Of a stretch of DNA of 12,207 nucleotides, positions 7,037 to 12,207 are shown in pieces. Origin of the DNA: Microbacteriaceae bacterium (GTDB lineage: Bacteria > Actinomycetota > Actinomycetes > Actinomycetales > Microbacteriaceae); the NCBI GenBank assembly GCA_024642605.1, contig JAHEAT010000020.1:1-12207 (forward strand), in the 5' to 3' direction. The notes under the pieces are model-generated. The model was not told where the DNA came from. It saw only the letters and a list, made by a program, of their open reading frames with translations, and did no database searches. The stretch's first letter is position 1. Every line of letters starts with the position of its first letter. A program made the position numbers and the translations under genes.

Positions 7037-7599
7037 CCTTCAAGCTTGTCTTTACCAGGCAACCAACTCAGCCCTGGTTTACCCCAACCGAGTTCGGCTA
7101 CTACTGCCTTGGCCTCGGATGCGTGTGGCTCAGCCAGGCGGTCTACGTAAAGTTTGCCGTCGAGGTGGTCGAACTCGTGTTGAAAGATTCGAGCGAACCA
7201 TCCGGTCGCCTCAATGTTCACCGGCTGCTGCGCAAGGTCTACCCCAGTGACCTTGATCCAATCGGCACGTTTTAGCGGAAACCTCTCACCCGGAACCGAA
7301 AGACAGCCCTCGGCTTCGGTATCCCAGTCGGGTTCAGTGGTTTCTATATCGCCGACTTCTAAAACCGGATTGATGATCACACCGCGACGCTCATTGTCAT
7401 TGTCGTCGGCGTAGTCGTAAACGAAGACTCTTAGACCCACACCGATTTGCGGTGCAGCTAGGCCCACTCCTGGCGCCTTATCCATGGTGTCGTACATGTC
7501 GGCAACCAGTGTCTCGAGCTCTTGATCGAAGCTAGTAACTTCGCTGGCTCGCTGGTGTAACACTGGTTCGCCGGTGATACAGATTCTTCTTACGGTCAT
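7033..7599 (-). CDS. def: Peptide deformylase
   Basis: Removes the N-formyl group from new polypeptides at the ribosome exit; a metal (Fe2+/Zn2+) hydrolase and normally essential. All three signature motifs are present in the 188 residues: GVGLAAPQIG (44-53), EGCLSVPG (97-104) with the metal ligand Cys99, and QHEFDHLDG (140-148) with His141, the general acid/base Glu142 and His145. Length is normal for the actinobacterial enzyme. The ATG at 7597-7599 gives the usual N-terminus (VRRICITGEPVLHQRA). No Shine-Dalgarno is visible before it, while a TAAATT box ends six bases upstream, so the mRNA may be leaderless. It is the only minus-strand gene in the window, convergent with azlD and divergent from the DMT gene. 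Confidence 0.98.
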   Translation of the reverse strand: MTVRRICITGEPVLHQRASEVTSFDQELETLVADMYDTMDKAPGVGLAAPQIGVGLRVFVYDYADDNDNERRGVIINPVLEVGDIETTEPDWDTEAEGCLSVPGERFPLKRADWIKVTGVDLAQQPVNIEATGWFARIFQHEFDHLDGKLYVDRLAEPHASEAKAVVAELGWGKPGLSWLPGKDKLEG

Positions 7600-7605
7600 G
7601 CAACA

Positions 7606-7611
7606 AATTTA
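7606..7611 (-). promoter_or_regulatory. Candidate -10 box of def (possible leaderless transcript)
   Basis: On the minus strand the box reads TAAATT, a good TANNNT match, followed by six bases and then the def ATG. Transcription would therefore start at or next to the A of the start codon. Lack of any purine-rich ribosome site before the ATG agrees with this. The nearest TTG-like -35 (TTGCGA) has a spacer of only 14 bases. Confidence 0.5.
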
Positions 7612-7657
7612 CCCGAATGAGCAGGTCGCAAAGGCGAGTGTTGTGTGTGTTCGAGGT

Positions 7658-7663
7658 TAGGCT
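7658..7663 (+). promoter_or_regulatory. Candidate -10 box of the DMT transporter gene
   Basis: TAGGCT fits the TANNNT pattern and ends eight bases before the ATG at 7672, which would give a leaderless or nearly leaderless mRNA. A GAGG at 7665-7668 lies only three bases from the ATG, too close for an ideal ribosome site. No clear -35 is present. Confidence 0.4.
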
Positions 7664-7671
7664 TGAGGCAA

Positions 7672-8571
7672 ATGACTGTTGTATCTCCCGAGTTTCAAAG
7701 AGCCTTGGCCATCGTGCTGTCATTGCTCGCGGCTCTTGGATTAGCCTTCGGGGCACAGTTTCAGAATCAGGCAGCCGAAAAGAAGAAGACCGACGAGACC
7801 AGTGACACGCGCTTAGGGCTAAAGGCAGTCTTTCGTCTGGTCTCGCGCCCACGCTGGTTATTGGGCATGGTTTGTCTTGTTACCGGTGGCGTGTTTCAGA
7901 TCACAGCTCTTGTTTTGGCGCCGTTGATCGTTGTTCAGCCACTCGGCGCGGTTGCCTTGGTAATTACCTCGCTCCTCAACGCGCGATCGACCAAGACCAA
8001 GATCAATCGCCCGACCTGGTGGGCCATCGCCCTCTGTACCTTTGGCGTCGCTTCGTTCGTAGCGGCGTCGGCCTCGGTCGCAAAGGAATCGCATCTTGAC
8101 GATGGCAACTTGGCGCAGATTCTTTTTGTTCTCGTGGCTTTGGTGGTGCTTTTCTCAATCGCGTTCTTTACATTTGCAAAACGCGCAAAGGCAACCACTT
8201 ACATTGTTGGTGCTGCCATTTTGTACGGGTTTGTGGCTTCGCTCATAAAAGCGGTTGTGCAGCGCCTAGCCCAAGGCGATTTCTCACTTCTCACGTTCGT
8301 CTGCTTAGTGGTTTCTGGAGTCGTGATGTTGCTCGGTGGATGGTTTGTCCAGAACGCCTATGCATCCGGTCCGCCTGAACTTGTGATTGCTGGTCTCACC
8401 GTGATGGACCCAATGGTAGCTGTGTCTATTGGAGTCATCATTCTTGGTGAAGCAAAGCAAGCCAGCCTATTGACCCTTGCCATTTTTGTTTCGAGTGCGG
8501 TGGTAGCCATAGTTGGAGTGTGGCTACTGTCTAGATTCCACCCCGAAATGATGAAGAGACATGCAATCTGA
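7672..8571 (+). CDS. DMT-superfamily (EamA/NIPA-like) integral membrane transporter
   Basis: Probable small-molecule transporter in the cytoplasmic membrane; substrate unknown. The 299-residue product has about nine or ten hydrophobic segments (roughly 11-28, 62-80, 83-102, 115-134, 147-168, 177-197, 207-225, 236-258 and 267-287). These form two internal halves as in the drug/metabolite transporter superfamily: VFQITALVLAPLIVVQPLGA in the first half and VIAGLTVMDPMVAVSIGVII in the second repeat the same pattern, a hydrophobic stretch then P and V-rich positions, ending in LGE. A hydrophilic KKKTDETSD loop sits at 38-46. The ATG at 7672 was preferred to an in-frame GTG at 7645 because it begins close to the first membrane helix and fits the -10 box. 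Its end overlaps the glycosyltransferase start by 11 bases, so the two are probably co-expressed; a lipid- or sugar-linked role is only a guess. Confidence 0.82.
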   Translation: MTVVSPEFQRALAIVLSLLAALGLAFGAQFQNQAAEKKKTDETSDTRLGLKAVFRLVSRPRWLLGMVCLVTGGVFQITALVLAPLIVVQPLGAVALVITSLLNARSTKTKINRPTWWAIALCTFGVASFVAASASVAKESHLDDGNLAQILFVLVALVVLFSIAFFTFAKRAKATTYIVGAAILYGFVASLIKAVVQRLAQGDFSLLTFVCLVVSGVVMLLGGWFVQNAYASGPPELVIAGLTVMDPMVAVSIGVIILGEAKQASLLTLAIFVSSAVVAIVGVWLLSRFHPEMMKRHAI

Positions 8572-10045
8572 CCACAACCTTCTCGAAGACACAAAACCCC
8601 TCGTTGTTGTAATTGGGTGCGACACGTTTCCGCCAGACATCAATGGCGCAGCAAGGTTTGCGGAGCGCCTGGCGGGCGGTCTTGCCAGAAACGGCCAGCA
8701 GGTGCACGTCATAGCGCCTTCTACAAACAGGCGCTATGGAAGCTATCGAGAGATTCACGATGGGGTTGCGATCGTGGTTCACCGCCTCAAGTCGTATCGT
8801 CTACCACAGCATCAGAGCCTGCGGTTTGCATCCCCGATCAAACTTCGGCGAAGCATTCGCAATCTACTGACCAAGATTCAGCCGGATGCCGTCCATAGTC
8901 AATCGCATCTAGTGGTCGGCCGATATCTCTCTAAAGAGGCTTTGAAATTGGGGATTCGTTTAGTCGCGACAAATCACCTAATGCCAGAGAACTTGATTCG
9001 GTATTCGGTGCTCGTTCCTAGATTTCTTGAACCCCTCGCTAAGAGCATTTCGTGGCACGATACCTACCAAATTCTCAAGCGCGCCGAGGTTGTGACAACA
9101 CCAACTAAGAAGGCTGCCGAGATACTCGTCGCGAACACACCGCTGCGCGACATTTTGGCCATCAGCTGCGGCATTAACGCCAGCCAGTTTGCGTCGACTG
9201 CCGAGGTATCGCCGGCCACTCGAAGAGCCTTGTATGTTGGGCGACTCGACTACGAAAAACACGTTCACGTACTGATCGAGGCATTTTCGCAACTACCTAG
9301 ACAGCTTGATGTCACACTCGAAATCGTTGGCGATGGCAGTGAACGGCAAAGTCTTGAAACCTGGGCTGGCGAACTCGGCATCGCTGACAAGGTGATTTTT
9401 AGAGGGCACATCACCGATGCCGAACTTCCAAAGGCCTATGACCGAGCCACAGTTTTTGTTATGCCAAGCATCGCAGAGCTACAGTCCATAGCGACTCTGG
9501 AGGCCATGGCATCTGGCCGACCGATAATCGCCGCTAACGCAGCCGCCCTGCCGCACCTAGTTCATGATGGTGAAAACGGGTATCTCTTTCAGCCTGAATC
9601 TTCAGAAGATTTAGCCGCCAAACTTGAGCTTGTTTTCACGGCGAGCGATGCGCGATTGAAGGCGCTTGGCCAGGGGTCGCTTCACCTGATTCAAAGTCAC
9701 GACATCGCCCAGACTGTTTCACGATTTGAACAGATTTACCGCGGTCACGCCAGCGACGTAACGCCAACCGAAGACAACCTAGGTACCTATACTCAGGCTA
9801 TTAATCTCACTCCGCAGCGAGTCTCGACTTTGAAGTCGATCCGGGAGGCTGGTAGAAAGATTTTAGCTAGCGCAGAACGAAGGTCGAGTGGCGTGCTTGA
9901 GCGCTTAGATGAGAGCACTGGTGATGTTACCGAGAGGTTTGCCGAAATCGGCTTCGATGTACTTCAGCGCTCAAAGCGCGCTACGCGATCTATTGACAGG
10001 TCTATCCGTAAGGCACTGGATCGCTTCAGGAGGCGCGACCAGTAG
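8561..10045 (+). CDS. GT4-family glycosyltransferase with basic C-terminal extension
   Basis: GT-B fold, retaining glycosyltransferase of family 4, 494 residues, probably acting at the inner face of the membrane. The acceptor half opens VVVIGCDTFPPDINGAARFAERLAGGLA (segment 15-42), with the glycine-rich turn at 28-29. The donor half has VGRLDYEKH with phosphate-binding R228 and K233, VGDGSERQSLE (257-266), and the E-x7-E motif E306...E314 in AELQSIATLEAMASG, typical of enzymes that build glycolipids such as diacylglycerol glycosyltransferases or mannosyltransferases. Sugar donor and acceptor are not identified. After about residue 395 there is a 100-residue, mainly helical and Arg/Lys-rich tail (KSIREAGRKILASAERR, RSKRATRSIDRSIRKALDRFRRR) that is not part of the usual core. 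The ATG at 8561 overlaps the transporter stop by 11 bases with GAAGAG upstream at 8553-8558. Confidence 0.88.
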   Translation: MQSDHNLLEDTKPLVVVIGCDTFPPDINGAARFAERLAGGLARNGQQVHVIAPSTNRRYGSYREIHDGVAIVVHRLKSYRLPQHQSLRFASPIKLRRSIRNLLTKIQPDAVHSQSHLVVGRYLSKEALKLGIRLVATNHLMPENLIRYSVLVPRFLEPLAKSISWHDTYQILKRAEVVTTPTKKAAEILVANTPLRDILAISCGINASQFASTAEVSPATRRALYVGRLDYEKHVHVLIEAFSQLPRQLDVTLEIVGDGSERQSLETWAGELGIADKVIFRGHITDAELPKAYDRATVFVMPSIAELQSIATLEAMASGRPIIAANAAALPHLVHDGENGYLFQPESSEDLAAKLELVFTASDARLKALGQGSLHLIQSHDIAQTVSRFEQIYRGHASDVTPTEDNLGTYTQAINLTPQRVSTLKSIREAGRKILASAERRSSGVLERLDESTGDVTERFAEIGFDVLQRSKRATRSIDRSIRKALDRFRRRDQ

Positions 10046-10048
10046 GCT
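10043..10048 (+). promoter_or_regulatory. Candidate -10 box of the CAU tRNA
   Basis: TAGGCT, identical to the box proposed at 7658-7663, lies over the glycosyltransferase stop codon and ends 11 bases before the mature tRNA. A perfect TTGACA occurs at 9993-9998 within the coding sequence, but it is 44 bases away from this box, so the two do not form one promoter. Read-through from the glycosyltransferase gene is the alternative. Confidence 0.35.
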
Positions 10049-10059
10049 TGTAGAGGCTG

Positions 10060-10136
10060 GGGGCGTTAGCTCAGCCGGTTAGAGCAGCGGACTCATAATC
10101 CGTCGGTCGCGGGTTCAAGTCCCGCACGCCCCACCA
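10060..10136 (+). tRNA. tRNA with anticodon CAU, probably elongator tRNA-Met
   Basis: A full 77-base cloverleaf folds by eye. Acceptor GGGGCGT pairs with ACGCCCC, then discriminator A and an encoded CCA. D stem GCTC/GAGC; anticodon stem GCGGA/TCCGT with loop CTCATAA and CAT at 10094-10096; T stem GCGGG/CCCGC around TTCAAGT. It is not an initiator tRNA: position 1 pairs with 72 (G-C), and the three G-C pairs next to the initiator anticodon loop are missing. A CAU tRNA can also be tRNA-Ile2 if TilS modifies C34 to lysidine. I favour Met, but the sequence alone does not exclude Ile2. Confidence 0.93.
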
Positions 10137-10168
10137 AACACTTTTTTGGTTGCGTTTAGATAACGAAC

Positions 10169-10186
10169 CGATTCCGAAATCGTTTT
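10169..10186 (+). terminator. Weak hairpin plus T-run after the CAU tRNA
   Basis: CGATT at 10169-10173 pairs with AATCG at 10178-10182 around a four-base loop, followed at once by TTTT. The stem is only five base pairs and poor in GC, so it is a marginal intrinsic terminator. The T-run at 10142-10147, six bases after the tRNA CCA, is an alternative stop point. Confidence 0.3.
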
Positions 10187-10193
10187 CAAAGTC

Positions 10194-10212
10194 CTTTCAC
10201 GTGGCTTGAAAG
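10194..10212. promoter_or_regulatory. Inverted repeat 1 upstream of pullulanase (possible operator)
   Basis: CTTTCA at 10194-10199 is matched by TGAAAG at 10207-10212 with a seven-base spacer, giving a 19-bp dyad. Its right arm overlaps TTGAAA (10206-10211), a five-of-six match to a -35 hexamer. Position and symmetry are what a dimeric repressor site would show; regulator unknown. Confidence 0.45.
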
Positions 10213-10214
10213 CC

Positions 10215-10235
10215 TAGGTTTGAAATAAATACTTT
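10215..10235 (+). promoter_or_regulatory. Candidate promoter -10 region of pullulanase
   Basis: Two TANNNT boxes are possible: TAGGTT at 10215-10220, which leaves about 30 bases of leader, and TACTTT at 10230-10235, which is 18 bases after TTGAAA at 10206-10211 but would leave a very short leader. Either one lies inside or next to the second inverted repeat, so a bound regulator would block it. Confidence 0.35.
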
Positions 10236-10240
10236 CAAAC
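10218..10240. promoter_or_regulatory. Inverted repeat 2 upstream of pullulanase (possible operator)
   Basis: GTTTGAAA at 10218-10225 is perfectly matched by TTTCAAAC at 10233-10240, with a seven-base AT-rich spacer. The spacer length equals that of inverted repeat 1 and the core pentamer TGAAA/TTTCA is the same, but in the opposite arrangement. It ends four bases before the GGAG ribosome site, so binding here could block transcription start. Confidence 0.5.
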
Positions 10241-10243
10241 AAT

Positions 10244-10247
10244 GGAG
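10244..10247 (+). promoter_or_regulatory. Ribosome binding site of pullulanase
   Basis: GGAG with a ten-base spacer to the ATG at 10258. It supports that start over the ATG at 10242, which is out of frame and leads to a short reading frame. Confidence 0.6.
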
Positions 10248-10257
10248 TTTCTTTCAC

Positions 10258-12207
10258 ATGTCGAAGACTTTTCGCCGATTTCTAAGCATCTTCTCTAGCA
10301 TCGCTGTGGCAATTGGGCTCGTGGCCGCCACTGGTTTGAGCGCTCAGGCTATGCCAGACAAGGTGAAGCTAACCGTTCACTACAACCGCACTGCGGGCGA
10401 CTATGACACCTGGAACGTGTATCTATGGAAAAACGTAGACGGCAATGGCGATAAGGGGCTGGCAGACGCTGGCTACCCATTTGCAACTTCAGATGACTTC
10501 GGCATGATTGCCACTGCAGATGTCGATGGCATGACTGGATTTAAGGACCTCGGTTTCATCATTCGCAAGGGCGCTTGGGTGAAGAAGGAAGGCCCCGCCT
10601 GTGGCCCGACCAAGAATGGTGACCGCTTTGCGTCAATTGGAGATTCAGGTATCACTGAAATCTGGATTGTTCAAGACGACTGCAACATTTACACCTCTGC
10701 ACCCAAGACCGAGGTACCCGACCCGGCAATCAGCTCGGCAAGCATCGACGATCTAAACAAAATCACCGTTTCGCTAAACCAGAAGCTAACTTTGGTCGGT
10801 CACGGAAATGAAGGATTCACGGTCAGCGGTGGCCGCACAGTTACCTCGGTGACTGCGCTTAACGGAACCTCGTCTTCGGCTTCTCTGCTTCAGCTCAATC
10901 TCGATGGCAACATCGCATTCGGCGCCAGCTACACGGTGACCCACACCGGCGCCAACGCAGGTAACACCTTCGGAACAAAGGTAGCCTCGGTTGGCAAAGT
11001 CATGAACTCCGACGGGTTCAATGCCGCATTCAACTATTCCGGCAATGATCTAGGCGCTACTTATAGCGCTAACCAGACCACCTTTAAAGTCTGGGCTCCC
11101 ACCGCATCAGCGGTCAGCGTCGTTACCTACGCATCGGCAAGTTCACCAGTAGCTGATGGCACCATCACAGCGATGACCAAGGGTGAAAAGGGAACATGGG
11201 TAGCCACCCTGTCTGGCAACAAAGCTGGCATGATTTACGGCTACCGCGTCACTCGTAATGGTGAAACCGTCAATGCCATCGACCCATACGCCAGGGCAGT
11301 TACCGTAAACGGTGCGCGTGGCGTTGTACTCGATCTATCCACCACGAACCCAATCGACTGGGCCAACCAGGCCAAGCCAGCATTCAGTGGCAAGAGCGTA
11401 GACGCGTCGTTCTACGAGCTTCACGTTCGTGACTTCTCGAACAATGCCTCGAGCGGAATTCCAGCGGCACACCGCAACAAGTTCTTGGCACTGACCGACA
11501 ACAACACTTCGTACAGCTGGGCAGTAACTACCACAAACTCTAAAACCCACAAGAAGTCGACGATTACTTACACCACCAAAACTGGCGTTGCTGCAATCAA
11601 AGACCTAGGCGTAACACACGTTCAGTTGCTTCCGATCTATGACTTCGCATCCGGTGGAGATGAAACGTCTCCTACTTTCAACTGGGGCTACGACCCAGAC
11701 AACTACAACGCACCAGAAGGTCAGTACTCTAGCGACCCGACCAACCCATCTGCACGCATCAACGAGCTCAAGAGGGCAGTGCAGAATTTGCACGCAAACG
11801 GACTGCGCGTAGTCATGGATGTCGTCTACAACCACGTAGCCAGCGCCTCAAGCTTTTCGTTCGAGCAGATTGTGCCGGGTTACTTCTTTCGTACCGATGA
11901 CACGGGCGCACTTTTAAACGGAACCGGTTGCGGCAATGAAGTTGCCTCGGAACGGCCAATGGTTCGCAAGTTCATCGTTGACTCGGTTAAGTACTGGGCT
12001 AGCGAATACAAGCTCGACGGATTCCGCTTCGACCTCATGGGAATTCTCGATGTGACAACCATGCAACAGGTTCGCGCCGCGCTGAACACCGTAGACCCAA
12101 CCATCCTTGTGATTGGTGAGGGTTGGAACATGGGCGGTCTTCCAGAGAGCGACCGCGCATCTCAGGTAAACATCGGAAGCCTAAACGGCATCTCGGCATT
12201 CAACGAC
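10258..12207 (+). CDS. pulA: Secreted type I pullulanase, 3'-truncated by window edge
   Basis: Extracellular GH13 debranching enzyme that hydrolyses alpha-1,6 links in pullulan and branched glucans; 650 codons are present and the frame is still open at the edge. Order of parts: Sec signal peptide 1-31 (KTFRRF, hydrophobic core, cleavage after SAQA); a CBM41/PUD-type starch-binding domain about 35-147 (VHYNRTAGDYDTWNVYLW, W52 and W57), with Cys115 and Cys142 possibly bridged; an N2-like beta domain about 150-245; CBM48 from about 272 (TFKVWAPTASAVSVVTY); and the catalytic barrel. Diagnostic motifs are FNWGYDP (474-480), region I DVVYNH (521-526), region II GFRFDLMG with nucleophile Asp592, and region III IGEGW with acid/base Glu621. 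Region IV should lie beyond the window. A Thr/Lys-rich stretch at about 415-441 interrupts the usual short link before LGVTHVQLLP. The family call is firm; the C-terminus and any surface anchor cannot be seen. Confidence 0.95.
   Translation, partial: MSKTFRRFLSIFSSIAVAIGLVAATGLSAQAMPDKVKLTVHYNRTAGDYDTWNVYLWKNVDGNGDKGLADAGYPFATSDDFGMIATADVDGMTGFKDLGFIIRKGAWVKKEGPACGPTKNGDRFASIGDSGITEIWIVQDDCNIYTSAPKTEVPDPAISSASIDDLNKITVSLNQKLTLVGHGNEGFTVSGGRTVTSVTALNGTSSSASLLQLNLDGNIAFGASYTVTHTGANAGNTFGTKVASVGKVMNSDGFNAAFNYSGNDLGATYSANQTTFKVWAPTASAVSVVTYASASSPVADGTITAMTKGEKGTWVATLSGNKAGMIYGYRVTRNGETVNAIDPYARAVTVNGARGVVLDLSTTNPIDWANQAKPAFSGKSVDASFYELHVRDFSNNASSGIPAAHRNKFLALTDNNTSYSWAVTTTNSKTHKKSTITYTTKTGVAAIKDLGVTHVQLLPIYDFASGGDETSPTFNWGYDPDNYNAPEGQYSSDPTNPSARINELKRAVQNLHANGLRVVMDVVYNHVASASSFSFEQIVPGYFFRTDDTGALLNGTGCGNEVASERPMVRKFIVDSVKYWASEYKLDGFRFDLMGILDVTTMQQVRAALNTVDPTILVIGEGWNMGGLPESDRASQVNIGSLNGISAFND

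Noticed and set aside
9993..9998. Perfect TTGACA as -35 of the CAU tRNA
   Set aside because: At a 17-18-base spacer the sequence is CTGGAT/TGGATC, not a credible -10, and the good TAGGCT box is too far away.
1..12207. CRISPR array, insertion sequence, phage or integron
   Set aside because: No regularly spaced direct repeats, transposase, integrase or phage structural motifs were seen; all genes are consistent with ordinary chromosomal content.

Overview
The window looks like chromosomal DNA of a small-genome actinobacterium. The dgt-dnaG pair, GTG/TTG starts, tight gene packing, TANNNT-type -10 boxes and probable leaderless starts all fit. By eye the GC content is only moderately high (near 50-55%). 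Together with the gene content this suggests a freshwater Microbacteriaceae of the Rhodoluna/Aquiluna ('Luna') type. That assignment is inference from remembered lineage features, not from a database match.

Layout. (1) Positions 1-3932, plus strand: the 3' part of a dNTP triphosphohydrolase gene (dgt), DNA primase (dnaG), and a D-2-hydroxyacid dehydrogenase whose TTG start overlaps the dnaG stop. (2) 4006-4081: tRNA-Asn(GUU). (3) 4121-7036: a tightly coupled run of four genes, a membrane sensor-kinase-like protein, a LuxR-type response regulator, AzlC and AzlD. (4) 7033-7599, minus strand: peptide deformylase, convergent with azlD; their stop codons overlap inside one CTAG. (5) 7672-10045: a DMT-family membrane protein and an overlapping GT4 glycosyltransferase with a long basic C-terminal tail. 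(6) 10060-10136: a CAU-anticodon tRNA, most likely elongator tRNA-Met. (7) 10258 to the window end: the N-terminal two thirds or so of a secreted type I pullulanase, preceded by a short region rich in inverted repeats.

How the genes work together. The dgt-dnaG-dehydrogenase block is housekeeping (nucleotide pool, replication priming, an oxidoreductase of unknown substrate). The four-gene block pairs a two-component-like system with a branched-chain amino acid exporter, so the exporter is a natural candidate target or partner. The kinase lacks the expected phosphoacceptor histidine (Thr203 occupies the site), and the receiver has also lost one acidic-pocket residue and the conserved lysine, so signalling may not follow the usual His-Asp phosphorelay. 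This is the most unusual thing in the window. The pullulanase would degrade alpha-glucans outside the cell; the paired inverted repeats before it look like a sugar-responsive operator.

No insertion sequence, CRISPR array, phage gene or other mobile element was seen. No stretch longer than 300 bases lacks a gene; the largest gap is 10137-10257.
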